64,000 nucleotides of DNA from Colias croceus (GCF_905220415.1 NC_059552.1:2743001-2807000); one strand, 5' to 3'. Counted from the first letter of the stretch, positions 1 to 12,552 are shown. Made by a program: numbers and translations. Notes: a model not told the origin generated them from the sequence alone.

Positions 1-1050
1 AACTGTATTTTAAAGACGTTGTAGCCGTTGTTGCAACAGCGGAACTCGGACAAAATTTATTCGGTACAAGAAAAGAAGGAAAATGCTATATACGGTGGCA
101 ATAAATATATATGTGTTGTAGGTGATCGTTTCGAGCGATGCTTTAGGGGACTATAAGCCCCCAAATCTTTTTCATTCTATCATATGATGGGATCAACATC
201 TCTAACATCTGCGGGCTTATTGCAAGTACCTAAAATATATATTTCATAGTAGACAAATCAAATAACGGATTGTCAAATTTTTCGTTCATATTTCTAGTAC
301 TTTCACAGCTTATATTGCTAATATTGTACTTCTGGTGTATAACAGAAACAACATCAAACAAACATAATCAATAATTTTTTTTGCCTCCCAATTTTAGAGT
401 ACTTCTAATTCCCGAATCATCTAGAATGATTAACGACACCAAACAAACGGACACGGCTTCATATCAGAGGATCAGCGCTCACTTGAATATGTATGCGCAT
501 ACATACCGAGACTATCCTCGTTGTCTCTCGTTGATTTATTCAGATCAATTTCAAGTGGACGCCGGCAATCATGACGTGCGGACAATAACTAGAATTGCAT
601 ATCAATGTTGCACATGAATTACGATTTACGATTCGAATACACTATGTTTTATTAGTTGGTATCTACTAGTACTACCGCTAATGTTCGTTTGTTTGTTTAA
701 TAATGTTCCTAATCTACTTTATATTTTGTAGATTATAACCAAAAATTTCTTAAATTATAATTTATAATCATTTTAAGCTATCTTTTGATCGAACGAAATT
801 GATGTGTTTTAATTAAAAAAGCTGTAACACATTTTGGATTTTTACCTTTTATTAGTGGAAAATCCAATCACGTTACATAATGAACGCTTACAAAAATTTC
901 AGTCAACCTTCGAAATACATAGAAATATTCAGATTAAATATGAAAGCTCCGAGAGCATTTACCATCTTAATAACTCTACAGCCATTATATTTTGCTAAGG
1001 TTAAAGTTAAGTTATAAGCTATGTTCTATTAATCGCATCATGGTTCAACC
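1..1050. other. AT-rich noncoding DNA, nothing recognised
   Basis: No reading frame of this stretch looks like a conserved protein and I see no RNA gene or terminal-repeat element. The longest open frame (381-617) has no recognisable motif and a composition expected by chance. Confidence 0.6.
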
Positions 1051-1054
1051 ACAG

Positions 1055-1178
1055 ACTGACCGTTTGGCTTAGTTGGTAGTAGCCCTGCCTTCAAAGCCAG
1101 AGGTCGTGGGTTCGATTCCCACCAGGGGCAAATATTTGTGTGATGAACATAGACGTTTGCTCTGTGTCTGGGTGTTAA
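1055..1178 (+). repeat. tRNA-derived SINE (Lepidoptera type)
   Basis: The head carries both internal RNA polymerase III promoter boxes: an A box TGGCTTAGTTGG at 1065-1076 and a perfect B box GGTTCGATTCC at 1109-1119, at the spacing of a tRNA. A tRNA-unrelated body follows (about 1131-1178), so this is a SINE rather than a tRNA gene. I recall similar heads followed by a body rich in TGTGTGATGAACA as common in moth genomes. The usual SINE tail is not seen because the body runs straight into the Helitron-like repeat beginning at 1179. A true tRNA is less likely because the arms do not form a clean acceptor stem. Confidence 0.75.
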
Positions 1179-1405
1179 TCCATACTAATATTATAAATGC
1201 GAAAGTAACTCTGTCTGTCTTTCTGTCTGTTACTCAATCACGCCTTAACTACCGAACCAATTTGCATGAAATTTGTTATAGAGATATTTTGATACCCGAG
1301 AAAGGACATAGGATAGGTTTTATCCCGGAAATCCCACGGGAACGGGAACGGGAACTATGCGGGTTTTCTTTGAAAACGCAGGCGAAGCCGGCGGCGGAAA
1401 ACTAG
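1179..1405 (+). mobile_element. nonautonomous Helitron, Lep1-like copy 1
   Basis: This copy begins TCCATACTAATATTATAAAT, includes a short CTGT-rich run, and ends in CTAG followed by T. Base 1178 is A and base 1406 is T, which fits Helitron insertion between A and T with no target duplication. No coding capacity is present; an open frame across it is a by-product. An extra GGGAAC repeat lies near 1337-1355. The name Lep1 comes from recall of the lepidopteran family and needs a library search. Confidence 0.75.
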
Positions 1406-1406
1406 T

Positions 1407-3225
1407 TAGTTATCTATACATATAAGTATTTAGTTAAAATTATATATGTATGTTTATCAGCCATCTGGTTTCCATAACACAAGCGAAAGCTTAGTATGGG
1501 ATCAGATCGTGCCGTGTGTGAAAATTGTCCTGAAATATTTATTTATTTATTTATGTACTTAATATTAGCGTTAGCTAAACATTAACAATATTCACAATTG
1601 TACATACATTACAGAGTATTGTTCCACGCAAGTCGAAGAATAGAATAGATGCATCTTAAGCGTCGGTTATTGCACCTACTAAGTTCAGAGTGCAAGTCAT
1701 AAAGCGAACATGCGGGGCTTACCAACTTCCCGAAGAGCGCCCATTTGCTCGCCGAAACACGACACGAATGTACGTACAGATATATAGCTCCGACATTTAT
1801 TTCCACGTGTAATTTTGCAACGTCAGCGCTGAATGCACTAAAAATGTAATGTTCGCGAAATTTATAAGTGCACGGATTCGGTTTTGTAATTTATTCGAGT
1901 GCAGCATAAGATCTGCGATTTAATATTAAGATAAGTAACAGGTTGGTGGCAAACTAAAACCCTTAACGATCTGTTTCACAACTTCTGGATATGTTACGAT
2001 AAGTTTAACTGTCAGTGAAAACTGTCCTAAGTATTAGGTTTAGTGTCATTGTTAAGACAATAATATACTAATACACATTGGTGGATGCTCTTTTAGGTAA
2101 CACCATTCCCGTAGTTAGCAAAAATAATTGACAGTAATATTCGAATAGCCTAGTAGGTACCATTTATCCATCACTATATCCACTAACTAAAACCTACACC
2201 AATTATTATCTATACCTACACATTAGTACACAGTTCTTATCTCCACATCATCAGAGGTTGTTACACTCGTAACGACTGCGCTCGGTACCAATAATTGAGG
2301 AAATAATGACATTGTGTACAATGAACAATGAACTTCGCGAGGAACAAGCGCTTTTTGTACCCGGTTCAATAGACAGCCACGGGAAAAAACAACGAGATTG
2401 TTTTACTAAGGTCATATTAACTATTAACTTGAGACTGTACCTAGCTATTCTTTATCTTTGTATCGAATAATTTTTATTTCTCAAAACAAATGAACAATTG
2501 ATACACGTAATGATAAGTGGTATATTTGTTTCTATAAAATATCATTAGTGATAGCAGTGACACTTCAAAAATTGTATGGATTTACTTCTTTAAAAACTTT
2601 TAGGCCCACCTGCCCCTTTGCTTGCTTTGACATAAAACAACTCAATAATATAGTACGTTCCGAATAACTCACCACATAATCACATATAAAACATCTTAAT
2701 TTAACATAATACAAAATAAGATACAGTTATGCAACTATGCTCTTGAACTAGTTAAGCATAGTGCCTCAGAAGCGAAGTTTCCCCACTCTACAAAATACGT
2801 ACACTCGTACTTATAAAGGGCAAAAACATTTTCAGTAACTTATTAATTCCTAAACAGTAAACAGAGCATCGTTCACAAACCGATAAGTCGTGATTTATGG
2901 CTTTGCCCCGACAGTATTATTTCGTAGCATATGACATCGTTGAATATTCATGCACACATATCATTAACATCATGTAAATTAGACGTGGCTGACGTCGAAA
3001 TACATCTAATTTAAACTTAACCCATGATTAGATCGTCAGTGTCACATTCCGCTGACAGTGATTAGCAACCAGCTATTTGACTGGCTTGTCTCGTAAGCCT
3101 GCGTGAGCTACTGACATCTTATTGTAGCGTGGAAATACGCGATAATAACTAATGCGTGCATAATATTGCATATACATTTTAAAGTAGATATAAAGAAACT
3201 ATAAAAGAGAACTCCTGGTCCGAGT
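1407..3225. other. AT-rich noncoding DNA with a short TTTA microsatellite
   Basis: The only clear structure is an ATTT-type run at about 1536-1555, which may be the tail of a decayed retroelement on the minus strand. I see no gene or structured element in the remainder. Confidence 0.55.
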
Positions 3226-3227
3226 TT

Positions 3228-3305
3228 TATACTCACCACCGAGAATCAAACCCGTCCTCGGTTCTACACACAGGCGTAAACCAATGTACCAACGGGGCAG
3301 TTATG
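3228..3305 (-). repeat. tRNA-like SINE head, degenerate
   Basis: Read on the minus strand, the sequence starts CTGCCCCGTTGGTACATTGG (A-box-like) and has GGTTTGATTCTC about 45 bases later, close to a B box GGTTCGANTCC. The order and spacing fit an old tRNA-derived SINE. The body beyond the head is not recognisable. A second, weaker B-box-like GGTTCAATGCTC lies on the same strand near 3442-3453. Confidence 0.45.
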
Positions 3306-4861
3306 GAACTATAGTTAACAAGAAAAATAAAAATCTCACATATGATATTTAAAGAATGTTATATTTACTGCGAACATTGACGTGAGCTAAAAAAAAATTA
3401 CAAATATAATTGTTTTGGAAAAAAATAACAAACACATTTTCTAGTAACGAGCATTGAACCCACGCCATCAGTTAAGACAGAAAAGGTCACCAAATTTTGC
3501 GAATCATCAATCATATTGAATTCTAAAAATATTATATCAAAGACTAACATTTACACATATTTTCAGACTATAACACATTAATAATAATTGACGAGGGAAA
3601 TAGGATATCGTTATGTATTTATAGCATAAATATATAACCGACCGAAAGCGTGTTTTGCTTAAACAATATATTCTATGATAATCCTTTATACCCACCACAA
3701 CTATCACACAACAGACTATAGCGCCATAATAACAAAATTCCTATTGAATATAAATACCCGATACCCTCCGGGTGCTATCTATAAATTAAATACTGCAGCA
3801 TTTTGTCAAAGCCCCGAAGGTACAGGCAAAATTAATCTAGGAACAGGGGTGGCGTTTAATCAAGAAACTTCGATTGCTGTAAGAAAATCCCCAGCAAGTA
3901 ATATCCTCTACAAAGGACATCGTGACAGTGGAAAAATTTGCCTCTAGGTGTCCATAATCAGTCAAGTTTAGCCGCGCATTACCGTGACGCCCTTTATCCG
4001 GATTGCGAGTTCCCGTTTAATCTCATCACAGCCTACCGAGTTAAACCGTGATCGCTGATAAAAACTCGACCCAGCCCAAACCACTACTCGGATATAATAA
4101 AAACATTCAAATTTCACAGTGTTCATTGAATATGCCGCGTTTTTACGACATTGATATGGAAAAAATATTCACAGCACCCATACGCTGCTATAGTAAAATA
4201 AAACGTTACGTATATACATAAACGTTGTTTGGTATCAATTTCAAATCTGTAGCTCAACATTTTATTCATAAATAAACCATACATTTACTTACACAAAACA
4301 AATAGTAAACACTTTTATAAGAAACCCACATTAGTATTCCTGCGTCACTTAGCCAACAGAATTCATCATTAGCTCTCACACTAAGATAACCTGAGCCTCG
4401 GAGGCTGAGACGCTTACAAAAGATCTCGAGGGCAATAACCTCCTTTATCTTAAATCAAGTCTATACAAGACTGTACTAACTGACAGATTAATCAATAGAA
4501 GGAACTCTGAATTACGTAGAGAGTATACGATACATAAGTAAGGACTTACAGTAGTGTTACAAAGGTGTCTTCCAAATATAAACTATGAAATAAATGTATT
4601 TCTAGCACAAAAAAATGTCCTATCACCAATAACAATTAATAAATAGTATTATAAATATTACATTCAAAGAAACAAATACTTATAAATATACAATTTGCAG
4701 TATTATAATACAGTAATGAAGGGTAAGATAATAATTATTTCAATAAATTTTATAGAAGCTTCTCTAAACTGATTACGTCTTAGTAAATGAACATCGCTAG
4801 ACTTATTAGATCTGTCCCTGTCTAGAAACTACAATAAAGAAGAAACTATTTCAGGTGACAT
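3306..4861. other. AT-rich noncoding DNA with one GC-richer patch
   Basis: At 3957-3989 there is a 33-base motif that matches 24528-24560 at 27 of 33 positions (see findings). The patch of about 3950-4060 is richer in CpG than its surroundings. The 90-codon open frame at 3675-3947 shows no known domain. No gene is recognised. Confidence 0.5.
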
Positions 4862-4864
4862 TTA

Positions 4865-5039
4865 GGGCCGATTTTTCAATCCTTGGTTAAAATTTATCCG
4901 TCCAATAAAGTATTACACGAACATTTTAAAATGTCACCTGTAAACTGTCATAAACGGACAATTAGAATACATTTTTGAAATGGTAGTTTAATACGTTATT
5001 CGATGAAGAAGTTTTAACCAAGGATTGAAAAATCAGCCC
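4865..5039. mobile_element. MITE family A, copy 1 (TWA target duplication)
   Basis: Terminal inverted repeats start GGGCCGATTTTTCAATCCTT and continue for about 28 bases with few mismatches. The element is 175 bp and is flanked by TTA on both sides (4862-4864 and 5040-5042). A three-base TWA duplication points to a PIF/Harbinger-type transposase. No coding sequence is present. A second copy lies at 8280-8452. Confidence 0.85.
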
Positions 5040-5042
5040 TTA

Positions 5043-5843
5043 AAGGTTCAGTTCTATTTCATTACCAGAAAATTCGCCAAGAATTTTTATTTATAGATTC
5101 CTATTTTCAATATTCGAAGAAATGACGTAATTTAATGATAAAAATGAATCAAAGGAATATAATTTATTACAGATAACAGCTAGCGTATTCGGGTGATAAT
5201 AAAAATAAAATGGAAAATACACTTTTACCTTATAGCTATTTACATTGTAATGTTGGTATAAATGAATTGTTTCTCTGTGCCTATTATTATTCGAAATGAA
5301 ACATAAAACGAAAAGGAAACCTTGTCTACTTGCCATAACTACATCGATATTCGCAAAAATGGTCCGTTGCTAATAAAGTAATAACTTAAAGCTTAAACAT
5401 TTAATAAGTTTGTCCAATAAAATGATCATACACAGTTGAGTCGCGTCACGGACTAGCTGTGAAACTCGTCTCATGGAAACATAAATAATCATTAAAATTG
5501 AACAATGTTTGTTCGTGGGACGCATTTATAGTAGAGGCAATTAATAGCCAAAGTTAATCGATTTTACGATTAACGCGGCGCACGTAATCGTCGCGATAAA
5601 TTTTAATGAGGTTAATAATGCTCTTAAAAATATACCTTTATTTTTAAACGGCTATCAGTTTTTACAGGATGAGTCGTGCGGAAATTTTCTCAATATACAA
5701 TTGCACAATATTTCCAAGACCATATTTCGTTAAATTTCGACGCAGACCGCAGAGTTTCATTTGGAATATGTACAGAATAAAAAAAAAGTATAGCAAAAAC
5801 TTCGCTTAATAATTATAAAAAATATAGTTCCAGAGTCTTTAGG
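5043..5843. other. AT-rich noncoding DNA, nothing recognised
   Basis: There is a small CpG-containing patch near 5550-5600 but no repeat boundaries, reading frame or RNA structure that I can support. Confidence 0.55.
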
Positions 5844-5975
5844 CTGGTTGCAGAGCTTGACCGACCATCAGTGCGTACCGTCGGTCCTGACGATACGCAT
5901 CAACAATATGTATGACTATGACAGTTATACGCATGACAATACGCGTGCGTATGGTCGGTCTAGCTCTGCAACCAG
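5844..5975. mobile_element. MITE with CTGGTTGCAGAGC termini
   Basis: The 132-bp element has terminal inverted repeats that begin CTGGTTGCAGAGC and continue through a second shared block (GACCGACCAT on the left, ATGGTCGGTC on the right). It is noncoding. I could not define a target duplication, so the superfamily is open. Confidence 0.75.
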
Positions 5976-6529
5976 AAAATATTGAAATATTACATTTAAT
6001 AAAAGATCTACATTATAAACACACAATACTACTCTAACATTACAAAACTGGTTAAAACACGTGCATTGTGCCCTCTACCTCCGTCCACTCTTCATTCATA
6101 ACGAGAATTAGGTTAATTTAAATGTTTGTACAAATATTTGACGACTACCCGTATTGTTCAAATATTATAGTCCTCTTATTTAGGTCCTTTACAAACAAAA
6201 GTTTAATTTCTACTTCCACATTCGTACATAAACAAAGGGAACTTATTTTGCGATTATGTACATAATTTAACAAATTCTACGGCCCTTCTGTTTCACGTTT
6301 GATGTTAAAATGTGGATTTTTACTCGTTCGAGTATTTTAATGAATGTTTAGCAAAAATATGTTATCATAACTCATACTTCATTTCTTGAATTAAATATAC
6401 ATAATTTGGATAATTGATGTCAACTATAATTGAAACCATATAACATCTTCGTCAGAATAACAGAAAGACAACCATTACCAACAATTTAAACTCGCGCAAA
6501 CGTAAACCTACAACACTATCCAATTATAA
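5976..6529. other. AT-rich noncoding DNA, nothing recognised
   Basis: No supported feature lies between the MITE and the next Helitron copy. Confidence 0.55.
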
Positions 6530-6770
6530 TCCATATTAATATTATAAATGCGAAAGTAACTCTGTCTGTCTGTCTGTTACTCAATCACGCCATAACTAAT
6601 GAACCAATTTGCATGAAATTTGGTATAGAGATATTTTGATACCCGAGAAAGGACATAGTCTAAATTTACCCCGGGAAATAGGATAGGTTGTATCCCGGAA
6701 ATCCCACGGGAACGGGAACTATGCAGGTTTTTCTTTGACTGCGCGGGCGAAGCTGCGGGTGGAAAGCTAG
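6530..6770 (+). mobile_element. nonautonomous Helitron, Lep1-like copy 2
   Basis: The start TCCATATTAATATTATAAAT follows an A, and the end CTAG is followed by T. The CTGT run, the ACTCAATCACGCC block and the GCGGGCGAAGC block before the terminus match copy 1 in order. At 241 bp it is the long version, which keeps the segment with CCCGGGAAATAGG that copies 3 and 4 lack. Confidence 0.8.
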
Positions 6771-7668
6771 TAACCATATAACTATAACAAAAATAAAATA
6801 TATAAAACCTTCCACAACTCTAATACAAAGAGAACAAACCTCGATGACAAGTGAAACAGATAGTTACGAACTATATCTATTCGTCTTTCTTAAGCGGATT
6901 TGAATAACATCTTTGATGTTAGTATAAAGAGTAAAGACTTACAAATATATAGTCTCACAAATAAAGACTTACAAATAATGAGGAGGCCTGCAGACAATAC
7001 GGCTCAGTAACGATGTCTTACCTGCAAAGAAAATCATGGTTAGATAGTGTCATCATTTTGTTAAAAAGAAAGCACTTAACCAAATCTTCGGTAAATATTA
7101 CGATGCTTACATAAAATATGTTTGTTTTATGATATTCATGATGTAGGAAATAAAGACAATCACTTGAAATTTTAAAGGTCAATTAATATAGGTAAAAACA
7201 ACATTCTTTAAAACAGAGAAAACCAAATGAAAATAATAACAAAGTTAATTAAATTTTCACGCAATCAACTATCATAATAAAATAACGTTCAATCTTTACA
7301 AATATTAATAAAAATTAAGAACATAATTCATTACAGAAACACAAAGGTACTGCAGCGAAACAATAAAATTAATTTACTGAGGTGTAGGTATATATTACTG
7401 CAATGCAGTAACCGATTGTATCAGAAATGTTCATTATTTTGTATCTTCTCGAGATATTCATAACGTTTATGAATAAACAAATATTTCATTCGACTTTACC
7501 CAGTTTCAATTTTTCAAAAGAAATAATTATAACAATACACAATATATAAAAAACAGGTACTTTTTATAATTACGCAAAGGTTATAAGTTATGTTCTTTCA
7601 TACATAATCAAATCAAACATTACATAAGTATAGTTCAAAATCTATGATTTTTCTTATTTTCAGATAAA
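6771..7668. other. AT-rich noncoding DNA, nothing recognised
   Basis: Highly AT-rich sequence with no supported gene or element. Confidence 0.55.
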
Positions 7669-7851
7669 TCCATACTAATATTATAAATGCGAAAGTAACT
7701 CTGTCTGTCTGTCTGTTACTCAATCACGCCTAAACTACTGAACCAATTTGCATGAAATTTGGTATGGAGATATTTTGATACCCGAGAAAGGACATAGGCT
7801 ACCTTTTATTGCGAAATATGTACCACGGGCGAAGCCGGGGCGGACCTCTAG
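7669..7851 (+). mobile_element. nonautonomous Helitron, Lep1-like copy 3 (short form)
   Basis: This 183-bp copy has the TC start after A and a CTAG|T end. By hand alignment it differs from the copy at 49610-49792 at about 6 of 183 positions, so the two belong to one recently active short subfamily. It lacks the central CCCGGGAAATAGG segment of copy 2. Confidence 0.85.
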
Positions 7852-8276
7852 TGTAGAATAATTATTAGTAAAAGGAAAAGTAAATCAAAAATAATTTTAA
7901 TCATTATTAAATTACCTGCATGATAACATTAAGCCTCCAAAATAATACAATAATCATTGGTCCTTTTCACAGAAAATGTTTTGCTATCAATCCAATCTCT
8001 ATCAACTACGTAACTACATATCTATTAACTACTTATTTGATCTAATGTTACTGCCTCATGTATTTCTAATAAAAAAGGAAAACATATTAACCTCCTACAC
8101 CCGGACGGACGGACGGACAGGCTTGTCACTCAGTTGTACACCCTTGTTACAAGGGAAAATTACATTAATTGCAATAGATGTATATATTATCTATATATTT
8201 GTGTACTATCGTTCGAATTTCCTTTCAATGTATATGATTTTCCGCTTAGAGAAAGACAATGAATTCCCAGTATTTC
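7852..8276. other. AT-rich noncoding DNA with a GGAC microsatellite
   Basis: A short GGAC tandem run lies at about 8103-8118. The 109-codon open frame at 7976-8305 has no motif and overlaps the following MITE, so I do not treat it as a gene. Confidence 0.55.
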
Positions 8277-8279
8277 TAA

Positions 8280-8452
8280 GGGCCGATTTTTCAATGCTTG
8301 GATAAAACTTATCCGTCCAATAAAGTATTACACGATAATATTAAAATGTCACGTAAACTGTCAAATACGGGCAATTAGAATACGTTTTTAAAATGGTTGT
8401 TTTATACATTATTCGACGAATAAGTTTTATCTAAGCATTGAAAAATCGGCCC
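8280..8452. mobile_element. MITE family A, copy 2
   Basis: The same family as 4865-5039: GGGCCGATTTTTCAATGCTT at the left end, its inverted partner at the right end and a shared interior with TCCGTCCAATAAAGTATTAC. TAA flanks it on both sides (8277-8279 and 8453-8455). With TTA at copy 1, the TWA preference of PIF/Harbinger elements is met twice. Confidence 0.85.
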
Positions 8453-8455
8453 TAA

Positions 8456-9369
8456 ATATAAATAAGTCACGTTGTTTGCTATTTCTTCAAAAATTGAATA
8501 AAAATATACGCTTTTGAATTCAAAATTAATAAAGGTAAATATTTTCACATTTCTCAAACCTGACAGTCTTACATTAAAAATCCATCATCTTCGTAACATT
8601 AAGCATAAATTATAAGATAACTTCGTAAAACATTATAAACATTAAGTATAATATCAAAATTACTTAGCAAAGGATACACAATATTTACCATGTAATAAAC
8701 AATTTACATATTAAATTATTCATAAGCTCAAGCCAACCGCCTCTACACGAAAAATATAACTTATGCAGAGCTTTACAAACTCCATAACAAAACAAGCTTG
8801 TTTGAATCTGAAACAATCACTTGAGATAAACATTACTGTATTAACAAAGGAATACAAATATCTAGATTTTAAGACGTGCTAATATTTCATTGAATAATAA
8901 ACCGCTAAACCTTATTTAGAGTGTAATTTAAATTAGTATTGTTCTGTGTTAGTTAGCGTTCTAATTAGCAATATACTTATATTTCGAACAGTTAAAGCAA
9001 ATGCACAACAGGTTTCAGTAAAGTGAACAATAATAAACTAAAATGGATTACATTTAGTTTATTTTTATTAAAATATAACAGGTATACTTAAAACTTTAAC
9101 ATATATTCTATATCTCTTTTGTTTATGTTCATTCTAGTATAAGAAAGAAGACCTATTGAAAAACGTATAAATAGACCTAAAAACAAACATTAAACAAAAA
9201 TTTCAGAAATCCGTGAAAACAAATTAAGTCTCCTAGAGCGATGTCGCTAAACAACACACGAAGATTACGCGCGCAAATAATTGGAAATAGTTTCCAGAAT
9301 CAGTTTGATAAGAAATACGACGTCACGTTTGAATAAATAAGGATTTGCTAAGGATTTATTATTGTAAGT
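8456..9369. other. AT-rich noncoding DNA, nothing recognised
   Basis: No supported feature. Confidence 0.55.
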
Positions 9370-9592
9370 CCTATTTGGGGTTCCGTAGAACAAATAATTA
9401 TTTTTTAACAAAATACTAAACCGCCTTTCCCATTGTCATATCAACAAATTAATATAGGACCTAATATTATGGGGACTTCTTTCATTTGAAAGCTGGTGAG
9501 TTTTCAAGTAAAAAAATCATCAAAATCAGTTCACCCAGTCGAACGTTGTGAAATGACAAATCGAGAACCACCTCTTTTTTGAAGTTGGTTGA
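9370..9592. repeat. decayed dispersed repeat ending in a GAGAACCACCTC block
   Basis: Phrases such as GGGGTTCCGTAG, AAAATCAGTTCACCCAGTCG and GAGAACCACCTCTTTTTTGA resemble a repeat I remember as widespread in Lepidoptera, where the inverted form ACCGACTTCAAAAAAGGAGG is common. I cannot define the ends or class. The call rests on recall. Confidence 0.35.
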
Positions 9593-9981
9593 AAGCAAAG
9601 GCGCATTATCTAATACATGGGAGATATACGTTTATTAATTTTAAAAGGCTAATCATTAGCTGGCCTAGTTTCCTTTATACGAGCAACCTCTTTTAATGTG
9701 GGACATGTGCCGTTAATAATATGATTAAAATATTATATTTAATCTATATAATACGGTTATTTGATCCTGATGTTCTTTTTTGCAATTTAAAAATAACAAA
9801 TCTGAGAAATTGATTGATTGATATTGATTATCTACCGATAACTTCTAAACCTTATTATTTATATGTATTCAGAATCCTTTTCTAATTCTTCGCTCATATT
9901 TTTGTTACTATTGATGAGGAAAAAGGATAATGGAAACCGAAGTTTATTAAAAAAGAGCGTGTATGCCGAGCACAAGTGTCA

Positions 9982-10103
9982 GAAGTGAAACTTCTTTGTC
10001 AAGATTCAAAGATACCAAAATCATCGCCATACTCCATGACGTGACGGTATTGCCATGACGCAACCTTTGCCAATTTTACTCTCACCAAGAGAAGTTTCAC
10101 TTC
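9982..10103. mobile_element. MITE with GAAGTGAAACTTCT termini
   Basis: Perfect 14-bp terminal inverted repeats, GAAGTGAAACTTCT and AGAAGTTTCACTTC, bound a 122-bp noncoding segment. The target duplication is not evident. The terminal motif is itself nearly palindromic. Confidence 0.7.
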
Positions 10104-11432
10104 AAAATAAACTTAAATGCTTATGGTAACAGTGAACGATAAAATTGCTTACAGAAATAAAATATAACAAAACTGCAATTAAGCGAAGCAAATTTGTACA
10201 ATATTTATGTGGTGTAACCAATTAGCTAGCAAACGCTGGCCTTATTAAATATGTATTTAAAATCGTTTATGTGATATAATATGAAATTGATTTTCTACAT
10301 TATTCTGACAACATTTTTATACCCGATTTTAATAGCGTATACGTTTCAAAAAGTACCACATATTATTATTTAATCATCCATCTATCCATATTTCAAAATT
10401 CATCCAAATCCGTTCATCCATTACACGTGAAAATAAACAGACATTGAAAGTATTATTTTTAGCCTTCAATCTGGCCTTAACTCGAAGCCGTCTTGGGAAA
10501 TCTGTTGTCGCGAGGCGGGACATGATAGGTTTACATTTAAAGGCTCTTGTAAACATTATTGTAATTGTATTTGTATTGCTTTATATATATTTTGTTTACT
10601 TTATTTTCTTTATTGTATTGTAGCAGAAATTTATGCTATGAATTCACCTATAATCACTGCAAATGTTATCGAAAAATTCTAAAATACATTATTTTTCCTC
10701 ACTTTGAAACAATATTTTTCCTTTCTTTGCTTTTTGTTTAATGAATTCGTTTATTACTTTAACATGACTAATTAACAACAGCTGCATTTATAACTGAAAG
10801 GCTTAAAAACTAGAACATACGATCTCTTGAACAACTTCATAAAGAATTTATCCAGAACAAATTAATCTATACTTCCAATACGATACTAACAGTCTAATCA
10901 TATTATACAAACGATAGAAAATTAATATCGAAATTGGATACAGAGACAAATAATCAAGGTACACATATAGGCAGGTAATATTTGCCTCATCCATACGATT
11001 CTTACAAAAGCAATCTATAAAATCTCTGAGCTATCAAGGGTTAGACGAAAAGCATTTCGATCTGTACACTGTACACACTGTACAATATGTGACTAGCAAC
11101 ACTAATTGAAAACGTGACGATTGAGTCGCAATATTAAATATTTGTCGCCAATTGCCGTCCTAACATGTAATCGCTCTGATTTTGACGCACGAGTAAGTAT
11201 AGGTAGTTTCTATAACTTACATGGAACCAATTTTTAAATTAAATTGCGATAGAAATAAAGCAAAAACTTAAACTTTAGATTTTCTGCACGTTAAATTGGC
11301 GTTAAACCAGTGTAAAATATAATATGCTAGTATAAAGTTATCCACCTACCTAATACTACCTTATATTTTTACTAGTACATTTATTTTTTGTAGGTATGTC
11401 AAGGTGAAATATTTTCCAAGATAATTACGAAG
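10104..11432. other. AT-rich noncoding DNA, nothing recognised
   Basis: No supported gene or element. The 60-codon minus frame at 10374-10556 shows no motif. Confidence 0.55.
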
Positions 11433-11471
11433 TCAAATGAATGCATTATCCCTTATAATGCATTCATTTGA
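11433..11471. repeat. perfect 17-bp stem, 5-nt loop palindrome
   Basis: TCAAATGAATGCATTAT is followed by CCCTT and then its exact reverse complement. The 39-base hairpin stands in otherwise unstructured AT-rich sequence and may be a recent inverted duplication, a foldback remnant or a site of structural mutation. Confidence 0.8.
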
Positions 11472-12552
11472 ATAAAACAATACTCTTTGATTTCTACCGA
11501 TAAAATCCAGAAGAATGGTTAAAATTGAAAATATAGTTCCCAAGTGCAAACTGTTATAACCTGCAAACGAATCATTCTTTCAGCGAATTTAAATTACCAG
11601 AGCCGTACTAATCGAGGAAATAATTCACGGCTCGTAGTCGCAGTCTATTCGCGCGATCTTTCCGAAAGTTTACCACTAATAACAACGTATTAGCGCTTCG
11701 GTTATATTCCTTTATCCTGTTTGCGTGTAACTCATCAATTTGATTGGTCCTTTATAAACAATTTATCGTCCGGCAGAGGCTATTTCTGGAATTCATTTGT
11801 GCAGTTCATTTAATTTATTTCGGGAAACGAATCATTTCATAACACTGCTGAATAATTAATTCGATGACAGGTAATCTTTTGTAAGTTTATTATTTATTAA
11901 ATTCATTCATTCGTTTTAAATGGTTTCGTTTAATTTAACAAATAGTGTTGTGGATAAATGTAGATTTTATTATTTGTAATTTTTATTCTCGGTTCGTTTA
12001 GCGTATGATATTGATGGATAATAATTTAGTTGATGGGAATATTTTAAAGGTATTGCATTTAATTTGTATTGTTGATGTTTAATTCTTTAATGGCTGGTAA
12101 CTCTAAAATCTAAAAATAAGTACTTATATGTAGTTTTACGAACACTAGAATAAGTAGATACTACTAGTAACAATATATGGGCAATGCTGCCTGATATAAA
12201 TAAATAAATAATAAATAAATAAATAAAATAAATAACTAGTATTTTAATAGCTTCATAGTGAATTTTAAAGAATTGTAAAGTGAGTATGTAATTCAGAAAA
12301 GCAATTTGACATTTTGTTAAAGAAAATAAAAAAATGCGATAGCGAGGCGGGATACGACTGTACCGCGCAACCCGCGTTGTATCTTAATGTTAACCTTAAA
12401 ACTGAATTCATCCATTTTGCATAACAATTATGTACTTACATAAACACATTATTACAAAACCTATATTTAGTCATTCCCACCCAACTATCCTAATACAGCT
12501 CAAAACTTTTCCACAGCCTGAATCCAAACCGAAATATAGCGAAAATTTTTAG
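11472..12552. other. AT-rich noncoding DNA with an AAAT microsatellite
   Basis: At about 12173-12240, GGGCAATGCTGCCTGATATA precedes a run of AAAT units. That phrase followed by AAAT repeats looks like the 3' end of an old LINE, but no coding remnant is attached. Nothing else is supported. Confidence 0.5.

Noticed and set aside
1059..1131. Functional tRNA gene
   Set aside because: Both promoter boxes are present but the ends do not pair as an acceptor stem and a SINE body follows.
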